Notes under the pieces: generated by a model
Told to the model about the DNA's origin: nothing
Seen by the model: the letters and a program-made list of their open reading frames with translations, nothing else
The model's database searches: none
Assembly: GCA_963169105.1 (NCBI GenBank)
Contig: OY720639.1
Location: 99,708,559-99,772,558 of the forward strand
Source of the DNA: Ceriagrion tenellum
Taxonomy: Eukaryota > Arthropoda > Insecta > Odonata > Coenagrionidae
DNA length: 64,000 nucleotides
Reading direction: 5' to 3'
Translations under genes and position numbers: made by a program
In this document: positions 11,331-23,130 of the stretch, piece after piece
Numbering within the stretch: position 1 is the stretch's first letter
How the letters are laid out: the number at the start of each line of letters is the position of its first letter

Positions 11331-11950
11331 GGAAAATAAAAGGCGGGAGGAATGATTTTTAAGGGATTGGAAAGCTTCCATGGAGAGGATGAAAGAAAAG
11401 AGTGGATGCGAACCGGGGAAAAGCGTTGAAAATAAACCTTGCATCCGCTCCATTAAAGATGGTATGAAAAAGAGGTTTCTTTACCGTAATATATACGTCA
11501 ACGCAAATCATAGAGAGGAACCTTGCTTTAAAATCAAATTCTGAAGCAAATTTGATGAGAGATTCATTTTAATATACATAAAACCTACATAAAAATCTAG
11601 ATAAAAATCCACTGCTTGCCAAAAAGAAGGAGGTGCTATATCACCAGCCACAGGGAATGGAAGGAACTGTAAAGCACGGGTAATGAAGAGTCAAATATAC
11701 TTTGATATAGTATTTTTGTGTCCCGCTAGATGATGCTTTTGATGTAATCATTAATGGTGTGTGATAAAAAGGAATATTTTCGGCCAAATGTCTCTTTTAT
11801 TTAGTTGCTTCTGCCAGCTTTATTTTGGGAAATAATATTGTCCTAAGTGTCACCCTTTACCAGACACACCATGAATATTTCAACAAATATTATACTAGCG
11901 TGTTTTCCCAGAGCCTCACACCGAGTAGTTCTATTGGCTGTGGACAAATG
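11331..11950. other. AT-rich stretch, no gene seen
   Basis: No recognisable gene or delimited element up to the TA that flanks the MITE starting at 11953. Confidence 0.4.
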
Positions 11951-11952
11951 TA

Positions 11953-12291
11953 CAGTCGGTGCAAAATTTATGTAGACTCCAGTTAGGAAACTAATTTAAA
12001 ATGACCCTTAGTACCCACATGACTGCAAGTTGCATCAAACTGTAGTTTTCTTCATTTTCAGTTTAATCACGGTTTTTGCTTTTAACGAAAGCGAATTCTA
12101 GTCATTGTAATTACCTTTTTTGTTTTCATCACGATAAAAACTCGGACATTTATTGTAAATGCAGCTGGCAAACATGGTAAAATGCCAAATAAAATAAACT
12201 ACAGTTTGATATAATTTGCAGTTATGTGGGTACTATAGGTCATTTTTCATCAGTTTCCAAACTTAAGTCTACATAATTTTCGCACCGTTAG
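11953..12291. mobile_element. Mariner-type MITE with TA target duplication
   Basis: A 339-bp element is bounded on both sides by TA (11951-11952 and 12292-12293). Its left end starts CAGTCGGTGCAAAATTTATG, and its right end read in reverse starts CTAACGGTGCGAAAATTATG. The arms pair over about 95 bp, out to the ACAGTTTGAT block, leaving a centre of about 140 bp that also contains weaker pairing. A TA target and termini starting CAGT are typical of Tc1/mariner elements. There is no transposase frame, so it is non-autonomous. About one position in five differs between the arms, so it is not recent. Confidence 0.85.
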
Positions 12292-12293
12292 TA

Positions 12294-13800
12294 GGGTCAC
12301 TTGCAGAGTATTTCACCCTTTGAGTAGTACGAACGTTCATTTATCTCCACGTGCCTCTTGGCCATCCAGAGTACGATCGCACATATACGTCTTTCAAAGC
12401 GCTTGAGCAGTAAATGCCTCACGCCTCCCGTTCAGATGCATTGTAACATGCTGTTCCATCTCTCCTGGTGGCTGGTGAGCCCAATTATCACTATAAAGTG
12501 TCTCTGAAGAGTCCTGCCACCGATATTATTATTCTGCTAACAACATCCAGCCTTGAACACGTGCATATCACATGTAATTGGTTCCATTGACGGAATTTAT
12601 TGCAATTAAAGATGGTTTTAGACCTGTTCGAAGTTAATACTTTTGTTCTCATACCACAATATCTAGGATCTTTCTCAGTAAAATTGTTGCATTTATTATT
12701 TCGCTTGTGTATTGCATAATCTTCTTGTTTTCATTGATTATTTATCAAGAAAACTTGAGTTTAACGTAATTTAATTGTAATATGAATTAATTTTACATTA
12801 AAAAACTCACTTCTGGGGTCAGGGAAAACGAAAAAAAACTCACAACTCAGAGGGTTAAACAAGGCAAGATAAGGTATACAATCACGTACGGCTGATATTT
12901 TTAATATTCAGGTCAGAATAGTTGGTTCTGAGACCATAGAATGAAGCCACTAGGATAAAAGGTGATGAAGGCTGAATATAAACATCTAGACAATTTTTTT
13001 AAACCTGCAGGCAAACCAATAATTCGCATAGATAATAAGATGGAATCCAAATCAATAGTTAGGCTTTACTGAGACATTTTTCTAGAATCTATTGTCTGTT
13101 TATGAGTGAAAAATGATTCCTACGTAGAGAGCCTAAATTTCTTCATGGCAGTGAAAATACAGTCACGTAACAAGTTATCACAATGGAATTCAATGGCATT
13201 AACACCGTCCTTATTTTGTCAGTAAGTTTATTTAAGCATACAGTAGGAACTTAAAAATAAGGAAAATATGAAAAAATCTAATCAGGTACTTAAGGAAGTA
13301 TGATCGGGAGGCATTAATTTCACGTTCCGTTATGGGATCTTAGAGATGCCGAGTGACAATGTGAGGAAGGGACTTACAAGCATTTCCTTACATCAGTTAA
13401 AGAAGAGCTTGAAGACATGATAGAATCTATACTTGGACGCCTTGATTCTGTCGATGATGGCGTTCTTCTGAGAGAAAGTTTACAGCTTCATAAAACACAA
13501 TAGACCGTCAGGTATGAGTGCTGAGGGCAATTTCTTATAGAGGCCTCATAAAAATGCCTCTTAAATTAAGTTGGGTGTAAGAATAGGCAGCCATAAAGAA
13601 CCGAAAGGAAAGGCCATGAGCTTTGAATATCAAAAGGCTTCTAACACCATCCTTTATGACTAAAACTAATGAATTTTGCTTTCTTTTGACACGGCCTCTT
13701 ACACTGAAGCTCGAAAAGCATTTCGATTTTCCATCGAAAGGCTGGTATATTATAAGAACAATGGCCTCGTGAGATATCAGCATGGAAAAATATCTTAGAG
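12294..13800. other. AT-rich stretch, no gene seen
   Basis: No supportable gene. An 82-codon minus-strand frame at 13535-13783 has no family features. Sequence near 13300-13500 may be degenerate 5' LINE material, but no domain is readable. Confidence 0.4.
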
Positions 13801-13821
13801 GATCAAATAAAAAAGATGTAT

Positions 13822-13915
13822 AATTATAAATCAGATAATGACAAAATTATACAATATTAGCCTTGTCATTATAAATCAGATAATGACAATATTATACAAT
13901 ATTAGCCTTATCGCA
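13822..13915 (+). repeat. 45-bp tandem duplication
   Basis: ATAAATCAGATAATGACA recurs 45 bp apart, followed in both copies by ATTATACAATATTAGCCTT. A shorter third echo (ACAATATTAGCCTTGTTAG) occurs near 13948. The duplication ends close to where recognisable LINE reverse transcriptase begins, so it may mark a rearranged LINE boundary. Confidence 0.7.
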
Positions 13916-14113
13916 TCTTATTTATATTTATAAAATCTATTTATAACAATATTAGCCTTGTTAGATTCCGTAAGGGCAGATCCAGCAAAACACAGCTTGC
14001 GCTCTTCTGTCATGATATCCGAAAAGCAAATGAATCAACTAAGCAAGTCGACGCGATATTCCTTGATTTCAAGAATGAATTTGAAAAGGTTTCTCAAAAA
14101 ATTCATTTATTAA

Positions 14114-14617
14114 TTGCCATCATGCGGAGTTAATAGAAAAATAGTGAATCGGATAAGATACTTTCTCAGTGATCGAAAACAAAAAGTAGTTATTGATAGT
14201 TTTCGCTCTGATATGGTCGAAGTCAAATCCGGTGTTCCTCAAGGAAGTGTGAACGGCCCTCTTTTATTCATTATTTATATTAATGACCTAAGTTCTAGAG
14301 TTAGCAGAAAATTAAGATTATTTGCTGACGATACAGTTATCTACCGTGAAAAAAGCGAAGACGCGGACTTTGAAGCTCTGTCATCGTACCTTAACAACGT
14401 TCATTCGCGGTGCCAGGAGTGGGGGTTAGAATTAAATATCAACAAATGCACAGTTCACTTCCTGCGAAAGTCATCTCGAAAACGCCATGCCCAAACTGTG
14501 GGTGGAGTGAACATAAAATCTTCAAAAACAGTAAAATATCCTGGAATTACCTTAACTTCTAATAAATCGCGGGGAACACACATACAAAACATATGTGGTA
14601 CACCATTAAAGAAATAA
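14114..14617 (+). pseudogene. LINE reverse transcriptase, palm domain remnant
   Basis: This is a 167-codon open frame inside the LINE; its first codon is TTG and the true protein started far upstream. The order of motifs is that of a non-LTR reverse transcriptase: RYFLSDRKQ-V (residues 15-25), SGVPQGSVNGPLLF (39-52, motif B), INDL (56-59), and the catalytic FADD (70-73, codons from 14321). These are followed by W-LELN--KC (about 113-124) and YPGITLTSNKS (thumb entry). The enzyme copies LINE RNA into DNA at the target site. Motif B has SVNGP where SVLGP is usual, and YLG is changed to YPG. Frameshifts on both sides mean no functional protein is made. Confidence 0.9.
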
Positions 14618-14909
14618 GGGTTTTGTCAAGCGTATAATAGGAAGGTCCTAGGATGAAAAAATCAGAGAGATGCTACTTCACTCTGGTTAGGCCACACCTC
14701 AAATACTCCGCGAGCATTTGGAACTCTGGTCATAGAGATTTGACCAAAAAAATTGATAAATACAAGAATAGTAGCGCGCTTCGTTAACAACTGCTACGAG
14801 CATATATTTAGTGTCTCACAACTTTTAGAGGGAATAAGGTGGGAGCTCCTAGCGACTCGGAGACTACATACTTGCCTTAGAGAATCTTATTCTCCTTACT
14901 TAGGAACAT

Positions 14910-15065
14910 AACTAAGTATGTAAAATAATAGGCAACTTCCACTGTGATAAAATTTATTCCGACCGGTTTTTTTTTACAGCTTTACCTGAAGATGCTGTAA
15001 AAACCGAAACCGATCGGAATAAATTTTATCTCAGTGGAAATTGCCTATTCTTTACATACTTAGTT
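14910..15065. mobile_element. 156-bp foldback element with hammerhead-like core
   Basis: Two arms pair almost end to end: AACTAAGTATGTAAA at the left matches TTTACATACTTAGTT at the right, as do the ATAAAATTTATTCCGA and TCGGAATAAATTTTAT blocks. The centre holds CTGAAGA (14986-14992), then TGCTGTAAAAACC and GAAAC (15006-15010), then the palindrome CCGATCGG. The element lies inside a CR1-like LINE and coincides with loss of LINE sequence, so insertion was accompanied by a deletion; no target duplication is visible. The motif order is shared with seven or more other loci in this window. The link to Penelope-like elements is an inference from that motif. Confidence 0.75.
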
Positions 15066-15384
15066 CAGCGACCACAATAAAAATTGAGCCCCACTAAATT
15101 CATTCCTATAATACATGTCACCATTTCATCTCCCAAAAACTTACATCTTTACACGGCTGGTGACCTAACACCCCCTGCCGCCCGCCTATGCGGTGGCTCG
15201 CAGGGTATTATATAGATGCAGATGTCACTTCTTGTCAACAGAAAAAGTGACAAGGATAACCAAAATATTTATGGAAGAAACGGCAAAATAATATTTAAGA
15301 TAAGTTACTCAAAAACAATGCATATGCATTTCTCAAGAACCCCAAAGGAAAATATAGGTTCCCTACTTATAGAGGGGCAAAGGA

Positions 15385-16045
15385 TTTGAAAAATTAGACT
15401 ATTTTAAATACTTAGGATTCTTTTATCAAATGACACCAGGGAGGAATCAGAGATGCTTAATAGATTAAATCAAGCCAGTAGATGCTTACATGCATGCCAC
15501 AGACTATTAGCTTCGAAATCCCTATCGTATATAACAAAAATTATATTGCACAAAATAATCTGACCAGTATTGCTCTAAGAATCTGAAACATGTAATCTGA
15601 GAATCATGGAATTAGAAAGAGGAGAAAAATTGATAGTATTTGGAAACAAGGTGTTACGAAAGATCTTCGTACCTACATATGAACAAGAAAGATGGAGAAG
15701 AAAGTAAAATAAGGAAATAAGGGACCTTTACAAGAATGCCGACTTCATAAGTGAGGTCAAATACAGAAGAATGAGATGGGCAGGACATTTGTTGAGATAA
15801 GAGGATGGATGTGTAATTAAGGAGGTTTTGAGAGGAAATCTTGAAGGAAGACGACCCTGGGGAAGACCACGACAGAGATGGTGAAACCAAGTAAAGATAG
15901 AATTGGAGAGGGTTGGAGCTGCAGAGGAGGGTGCAATGGATCGAAAGAGATGGGGGTGATATGTTGGTGCGGCTAAATATAAACTGGGGTATTAATGGTC
16001 CTGGGAGTAAGAGTAAGTAATTATGACAATATACCCGCAGCCCTG
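15385..16045 (+). mobile_element. RTE-like LINE C-terminus and 3' end
   Basis: With frameshifts allowed, the translation shows YRRMRWAGHLLR (about 15765-15800), EVLRGNLEGRRPWGRPRQRW (about 15825-15882), then VGAAEEGAMDRKRWGDM. This W-GH-xR / GRRPxGRPRxRW / DRxRW pattern closes many RTE-type reverse-transcriptase proteins. Upstream, a NKVLRKIF-PTYEQERWRR segment from the preceding domain is readable. The copy ends in short AGTAAG-like repeats near 16010-16022. Stops and frame changes make it inactive. The 131-codon minus-strand frame here is an antisense shadow. Confidence 0.8.
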
Positions 16046-16149
16046 GCATATAACCCGCAGTGCAAACATTTCTAATAATAATAATAAATTATAATTATAA
16101 CTTGTCTTTATTGAGCGAATTTAGAACTGTACAGTCATCTCTCACAATC

Positions 16150-16250
16150 AACTTATTTGACGAACACAAACATCCATGTCCTGAGCAGTAAAATAATAAT
16201 ATACCCAGGCGAGATTCGAACCCACGAACCTCGGGTTAGCAGGCGGGGAC
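16150..16250 (-). mobile_element. tRNA-derived SINE, partial (reverse)
   Basis: The minus strand reads GTCCCCGCCTGCTAACCCGA, then the B box GGGTTCGAATCTCGCC, then GTATATTATTATTTTACTGC and the SINE body block CAGGACATGGATGTTTGTGT. That body block also occurs at 30640-30670 as CAGGACATGGGTGTTTGC. The head containing the A box is missing or replaced by a CA-rich stretch at 16250-16265, so it cannot be a tRNA gene. It sits just after an RTE-like fragment. Confidence 0.7.
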
Positions 16251-16265
16251 TTTGCACACACATGT

Positions 16266-17738
16266 GCAAAAAATTACTATCATTATGTCATTAAATCATC
16301 TCTGGAACTTGATAGTATATGTTTTATCATCTATATAATTTGAGTGGACTGCAATTGGATAGAACGATCTTAAAAGCAATGTGGTTGCTCAGGAAAATAT
16401 AATTCCAAATATCAATCCTAACTTCTCAGTTTTTTGCTATTCTCTTATCGCTTACATTTCACCAATGCAAGGCAACAATTCAAGGCAAGAACTGCCTACC
16501 ATACAACGAAAGTGATGAGAAAATTTCCTCATACCATTAAGAATACTCAACCATTATTTTCCTCAGTAAGTAACTCCATATATTTATTTTTTTGGCACGA
16601 TCCCTATCAACTACTCAAAGCACCAGTAAAAATAACTTTGAGGGAAATACTGGAGTATGGTAATCATTAATGTTCGTTAAAATAGGCAGAAATGAAAAAC
16701 ATCTCAGGGAACAGATTAGGCGGGGAAAGGAGAAACCCAGGATGAGTGCTCAAATAATAACGAGATAATTCTACTCCTTGAATAATGAACATTCAAACGT
16801 GCTCTACATTCAATATCTGTATTGCTTCTTATTTTAATTGGAAGCAGAATCCCTGGTTGATTCGACTTTTAAACTAATCCCTTAAACACATTCTTGAACA
16901 CATTACAAGCAAGATACAATAAAAAGAAACCTAAGAGCATGAAAAAATATTTCCTTCCAAGTTTATCACAATCAGAACATTACAATTATAGTTGTGATGG
17001 ATTATCTGAGCAAGCATTCGTAATCCCCTGAGCATATATCGGTTCGTCTTTATCCTCGATCTACAACTCACAACGTAGACGTAGCCTGAAGATGGTGAAA
17101 ACTGTTGCAGGTGACTTTTTTCTCGCCACTTAAGAATGCAACCTGTTGACATGCGTTGATATTAATATAGAAAAAAACCCGAGTTCGTTAAAATTACTTT
17201 CAAGAAAAGATAGCTACGTGGGCATCTTAGAGAATTTTCAAAGTTGCGCTTGGGCTTGAATCTTATTCAAACCTTTTCAACATCAGTAATCATGTCACGT
17301 GAATATATATTAAATATTTTTATTCCGGAAGTTATTTTAATAAACAATTTATTAACCTTTCTAAGCCAATGTACGATTAAAAAAATAAATAAAAAGAGAA
17401 AGTGAGAGGATCAATCATCGTTCATAGCTGGCAGCTGATCGCAGATGTTTTATAAAGTTCAATCGAATACGAATACACTATCGTCCTCATATGTGTTATA
17501 AAACTGCGTTTAACTTAGCAAAGAGCCAAATCTTAAATAACTTGCATTCTTTCTAGCTTCAATTACGCCTCCTCCACCTAATCAGACCTATAAACATTAT
17601 TTGCCTCAAGATTTTGCATTTTATTAAAATTTCTTCGCTCAAAAATAACCTTTTAAGTTTTTTAATAATCAAATTACAACCTTCAAAAATAACATACATT
17701 TATTAATTCACGAACGAGCTAGTTCAGATGACCATTTA
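16266..17738. other. AT-rich stretch, no gene seen
   Basis: Nothing supportable as a gene. At 17086-17092 there is a CTGAAGA followed by TGGTGAAAACTG, a degenerate relative of the core shared by the foldback elements, without the full GAAAC-palindrome part. Confidence 0.4.
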
Positions 17739-18165
17739 CATGAGGTGTGGTTTCCTAAAGGTCTTCAAATTACCAAGCATGGACGTCAACATTTTTGTAA
17801 CAGTGGAAGAACAGCCTTTCTGCGAGTCGTTACGTGGCAAATATATAGCGAAAATACCCTTCACTGGCAGAACACATTTTCACTGTATTCAAATGTCTAT
17901 TGATGGGTAAAATACCTGCGAAAATTCTAATTTTCGGAGGAAAAGTAGCTCATGAAGTAATGTTTATTCACAGTGAGTTGTAAGTAGTCCTAATGTTGGG
18001 ATTTTTGTCATTTTCATGCAAAAACGGTCTCATCAATGTTTGGCCTGACTACTATGGTGGCCAGCCCGTTTTACTCGGAATTCAAGCTCGACCTGCTTCG
18101 GATAACCTTTCCCCTGAGGCGTGGTGTCCCAGAGGTCTTCCGATTACCATATATGCACGTGCCCA
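17739..18165 (+). repeat. Pair of diverged ~50-bp direct repeats
   Basis: TGAGGTGTGGTTTCCTAAAG followed by GTCTTCAAATTACC at 17739 is echoed by TGAGGCGTGGTGTCCCAGAG followed by GTCTTCCGATTACC at about 18116. Both continue to a TGNACGTNNNCAAC motif. The spacing is about 377 bp. I do not recognise the repeat. Open frames across each copy (60 and 71 codons) show no clear conserved reading frame. Confidence 0.5.
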
Positions 18166-20029
18166 ACGACACTACTGGCTAATCTGTGCATGCATATGCG
18201 GTACATAAACTTGCCCAGTTTAGAGTAGGTTGGGCATGACTTGATGTGACACGGCAGTGAATCACCAAGCATATGAGACACATGTAACGAACCGCAACAT
18301 GGCCGGTGAACACGGAGTACGTGGGCATCAGACTTTATTGGCTTGCAGATTTCACGCACTAAAATGACCTCTGGTCGCCAATAACTTTTCCGTCACAAGA
18401 TATTTGATTTTTCCTTGATTCTGTTTCCCTGGACAACCGCGGAAAAAACATGCAAAGCATTAAAAACGGTAACTTTTGAACCGCTTCTTTAGTGGCGATG
18501 GCTGAGTCCATACTAACAATTTTTACTGCGCTCGTGCACGACAAAATGACGTCACTTGACTCAGTGATAAGCGACTTCGGAGTGAAAACTAAAAGATTAC
18601 CACCGACTTATTGATTCACTACAGTCAAAGCCACTGTAACTCACCATGATGCAGCCAAGAATTGTACCACGTTATTTTCTTTTAATTATCGCAAATAGTA
18701 AAAGTATCGGTGGCAGCATAACTGCCAACTTCATCATTTACCATCCGTTTGCTCTTAAGCAATCCAATCGTGCAGTGAACTTGTGTTTAAATTTACGAAA
18801 CAGAACCATAGGGCGATAACTTTAACATGGATCTGAGTAAACACATTTTCAATGGTTCGCGAAAAATTGGAAGAATTTATATGCCCACTAAAATGATATA
18901 AGTTATACCTGATTTACGGATGATAATTCTTTAAATAAAATACTTCAAAAATTCCAAACACAACAATGAAAAATATTCGATCTTGTTTGTTTACAAAAGA
19001 AAGTCTAGACGATATTTTCTTGTAACTGTAATATAATTTGTGTGCATATATGTGTGCACATAACTTTAATATGTATGTGTGCATTACCCATTATGTAAAC
19101 GATGGTAGCCATAATTTTTTTTTGCCTTCCTGGCCACCTAAAGTTACTCCCTGTTTTAACCAAATATATTACGCTGAAAGAATTATCTGTCTGAGTAATA
19201 AAACATATCATCATTATTTTAATTCACCTTGACGGACTATAGTTGCACACCGGGTAATAGACAATGAAAAACAGTAACATTAGACATAAATGATGATTCC
19301 AGTTAGATTCTAGCACGCAATTTAATTACCAATTAAACAGCCAGCTTCTTTCTCACATAAAAAGAGTCCAGCCGGAGGAAATGGGAATAAAAACTGTTAT
19401 TTCTGAGTTTAACAATTTTTCTACGTCGCGCAAACAAAAAATACAACAAAAACTGCGCTAAATAGACTAGCCTCACTGCCTCCCTTCCCATTCAACTTTC
19501 ACTAAAGTGGGCAAACGGCCTTTTCCCGATTGTCTCTACTCTAACCAGTGCAACTGAGCTGAGGCCGTTACCCGCTGCTGCCATTAGCAAATGTGAAAAA
19601 AATACCCTCTCATAGGAGCAACTAAAGCGATGCAACAAATGCATTTCACAAGGAAAATGTGCAGGAAGAAACAAACTTACCAGATGAATACGGCGTAAAA
19701 GAACCGTCTTAATTAAAAGAGGCAAAAATGGCCTCATTAAAAAAACGTGAAACGATCGCGGAATACTCATCATGTTAATTAAAACGCCATGGCCCCATTA
19801 CTGTCGGCTAATGAATAAGCTAATAGCAGCTTCCTACGCGAGATGAAGACGAACGCGAATGGAGAAATTAAACCGAAAAATATGTTAGTTAAGAGGCTAA
19901 GAGTATTTAATGACAAGGTCTGAAAAGAAGCTTTCAAGGATGAACAGCCATTGCCATAATAAACAATTCAAGTGAAATTGGTAACTTGGTATCACTTCAA
20001 CTGAAAGACTTATCCAATAAAATATTCGG
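18166..20029. other. AT-rich stretch, no gene seen
   Basis: Only short unrecognised frames. The part at 19440-19870 is somewhat richer in G+C and contains a 93-codon minus-strand frame without family features. Confidence 0.4.
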
Positions 20030-20704
20030 ATACAATTAAATATCTTGAAATTACCTTAACTTCTCATACGTCGTGAGGAAAACACAAACAAAGCATATTC
20101 GGCGCAGAATTAAAGAAACTAGGTTTTTTAAGCGTATGATTGGAAGGTCCTCGGATGAAAAATTATAATAAAGATGCTACTTTGCTCTGGTTAGGCCACA
20201 ACTCGAATATGCCGCGAGGATTTGGGACTCAGGTTGTAAAAATTTAACCAAAAAATTAATAAATTACAAAGAAAAGCTGCACGCTTCGTTAAAAATTGCA
20301 ACGGGCGAACATACAGTGTTACACAACTTTTAGAGGGATTAGGGTGGGAGCCCCTATAGACTCGGAGACTACACGCTCGGTTTAGGTTGCTTCAGAAATT
20401 CAGAACCAATTTTTTTACCAGCGACGTAGAGAATATTATCATGACTCCTCACTACATCTCTAGGTCTGACAGATGCGATAAAATAAGTGAGATACGTTAC
20501 CAAACAGATAGGTTTAAAAAACTCGTTCTTTCCGCGAACAATAAGCAACCACAATAACAACTGAGCTCCAAAAAATACACTCCCATAATATACGTCAGCA
20601 TTAGAGCTCCCATAACTTTATCCCTTACATCCTAACATGGTTGATATCCTAACAACCCCTGTCACACGACCATGTGACGGCTCGCAGGGTAGTATGTAGA
20701 TGTT
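20030..20704 (+). mobile_element. CR1-like LINE, longest uninterrupted 3' end
   Basis: This 675-bp copy gives the clearest view of the family's C-terminus and 3' UTR. Allowing for one-base shifts it encodes YLEITLTSH-S, RPQLEYAARIWDSG (about 20190-20235), INKLQRKAARFVKNC, LGWEPL-TRRLHARF-LL and finally NSFFPRTISNHNN (about 20515-20555). The 3' UTR contains a TCCTAACATGGTTGATATCC block, a stem-loop with GTCAC pairing with GTGAC (about 20667-20685), GCTCGCAGGG, and a GTATGTAGATG tail. It is 5'-truncated, as is usual for target-primed reverse transcription. Confidence 0.88.
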
Positions 20705-23039
20705 GAGAGTGAGAACGGAAAGTGATTTTCAGATTGTCTGAAAATTGAATGATTTGAGAAAAAATCAAGCTGATCTTGCAATAAAAAACAATAAACAATC
20801 TACCCACATACTGGAAAAATGATAATTTTTGGCATTGAGAAATATTAAAGACAATGAAAACACTTTTCTATACTATTCCCACTCGCACCGTCTAATTTTT
20901 TTCGTAGGCAGAGTGAGTTTTTACTACTGGCTAATGTTCACCCATTCCCGAAATAATGCATGACGTGTATTGAAGAACGCACAAACGGGACAAAGGCGCA
21001 GCGAAAACGACATCCTTATTAAACTTCCAAATACATGATACAGCCCACTTTTACGAGAAAATTAACCTGAATGCTTCGCTGCCGGCCGAAACGAGATTCC
21101 AGATTGCTTCTTCTCATTAACGACCTCAGCAAAATTTGAACGCTTTCAGAAAGTCAACTTATTTACCGAGGAATATAATTTTTTTTACTAGGGTAACCAA
21201 CCCACCATTTCGAAATGTACTGCCAAAAATCAAATCGTTACTAGGGTCAGCCATTGGTTAGAAAACAATGATGCTTTACTTGGATAGCACTGTTAAAACA
21301 AATGCAACGCGCTTAATCTGAGTAGAATCTTTCACTGAAATCTTTCGCTGATCTGAGTACAAGCCTAAGGTCACATTAATGTGAAGAGAGATGGGTGAGA
21401 ATTTTTGGATCAAATTTGATCTGCACATCGGGTAAAAATATCCTTTAAGTTTGACTAATCTTACTATTACTTATAAGATACGGTACAAATTGGGACATCT
21501 TATTTTTATGTTTGGTTAATATTCTAATAGAAGCATTATTTTTGAAAGGAAAATGTATAATCAAGGGAAAATTGGGGAATCGAAAAGTTAACTCCGGAAT
21601 TGATGAATTGGAAAGTTTTATGTCTGCATTAGCCAGCCAGTAAACTTAGACAGCGGATATAAGGAATGCATTTGAAAAATATAAGGTGGTGAATAGATTT
21701 ATAAGAAAAGATACTAAGTTTGTAATTCATCCCTTGTAATCTGTAAGCTGTTTTATTTTCGAGCAATCGGGCCACTAACAGCTTCTATAAAATCTATATT
21801 ATAAAAGTAGGTCAATGAAAAAATGCCATCGAGAAGTTAGGAGTTGTAATAAAACGGTTACTACTGAGCCACATTAATGAAGAGCATGGGAAATTAGTAT
21901 TGCATTACTTTTAAAGTTATCATGCATGATGGGTCATGACCAGGCGCAGCGAGCCTAATTCCTTTTCAACGACTAATATGCTCATATATTAGCGACGTAA
22001 GTAATGCATTTTGATTATATGGTGAAGCAGGGAGATATTAGAGTATGATATACATATACATAATATAACGTACAGGAATATATATTCATTTTCGCTCAAG
22101 GAAAACTTTTCCCATTACAAGAATTTTCACTGAAAATGTGTACTCATTTCATCATCCTCTCCATCATATAAGCTGTATCATATAAGAGGAAAAATTTAAT
22201 TTCCGGGCTTTTCCTCTCATATTATTTTTATATCACGAGCGTTATAAGGTCCGCAACAGCTATTTCCGGATAGCTCGGAACAATTTAATCCTCGATGACG
22301 ACCTATTCTCGAGAATACATCCCACTTCAGGGAAAACCCTGTGAATAGTATTCTTAATGAGAAAAACGGCTACAACTTTAATGAAAAACAGGAGCAATCC
22401 CGTTGAGGAAATGGCTTTTACTTCTCGATGAACTCTCCAAAGAAAGCTACTTCAATGCAGAGACAGGATAAATAAAAGTGAGTATCTAATTGACCACAAG
22501 CAGGGAACAAGTTTTACAGGAAACCCGCAGGAGACTTCACGATATGTAAGAGAAGTAGAGTAGCATTAAATTTTCATTGGTTATAACCGCTGATGTATTA
22601 GAATTATGTAATTAACTCGCATTTCTTAGAAACTGTACTAAAGAGTTTATGGATCCACCCAAAAATACGAAAAAGTTACACTGACTCAACGACTTGGAAT
22701 ATCCTAACTATGGTTTGCTGGATCTCTGACAACTATTTGTGCAGGCCTGGACAACTATGGTTTTTGGATCCTAAAAATATAGTTATTCGAAGCATATTAC
22801 AATAAAATATTTGAGGTATGATTTATTATTATTTTTAATTTATTGATTAATTTTTCATGCACCGTACGTAATTATAAAAACTAATAAGCTTCAAATTTCA
22901 ACAATGGTGTATCAGTCCTAAACAGCACACTATTCCGTATCTAGAAACATAGATCCACAATTAAGGTAAACATTGACCAATATTAGATACGGTAAATTGG
23001 CGGTCTTATCATATTCTATGGATGTATTTTACTAGCCTG
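20705..23039. other. AT-rich stretch, no gene seen
   Basis: No gene, RNA or delimited element recognised over 2.3 kb. Confidence 0.45.
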
Positions 23040-23130
23040 TGATTATCGAGTTCCTCCAGAATGCGGGGCCAACAAAGGAGTGGTGCCCGGGGCAGTTTCC
23101 CCGCTTGCCCGGCTCTAAGGGATGTTCCCG
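23040..23130. other. GC-rich block, unrecognised
   Basis: A short GC-rich block includes GTGCCCGGGGCAGTTTCCCC and GCTTGCCCGGCTC, which can pair through GCCCGGG-like segments. It stands out from AT-rich flanks. It may be the head or 3' hairpin of a repeat, but I cannot place it in a family. Confidence 0.3.

Larger units (their letters stand above)
13960..15225 (+). mobile_element. CR1-like LINE, longest copy (interrupted)
   Basis: This is the most informative copy of the TAGATG-tailed LINE. FRKGRSSKTQLAL at about 13964-14004 and FLDFKNEFEKV at about 14068 correspond to reverse-transcriptase fingers and motif A; the first Asp of motif A is kept, but the usual AFD has become EFE. The main domain follows in 14114-14617. 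LVRPHL-Y-ASIWN-GH is readable near 14687-14735. At 14910-15065 a foldback element replaces roughly 170 bp of ORF end. The 3' UTR resumes at 15066, ending with the GC-rich hairpin (15170-15207) and a TATAGATGCAGATG tail. Several frameshifts and stops make it inactive. Confidence 0.88.

Noticed and set aside
14986..15010. Calling the core a proven hammerhead ribozyme
   Set aside because: There is an extra pyrimidine before stem II at every locus and stem I is not demonstrable by eye, so only resemblance is claimed.
15654..16049. 131-codon minus-strand open frame
   Set aside because: It lies opposite a readable RTE-like C-terminus, so it is a shadow.
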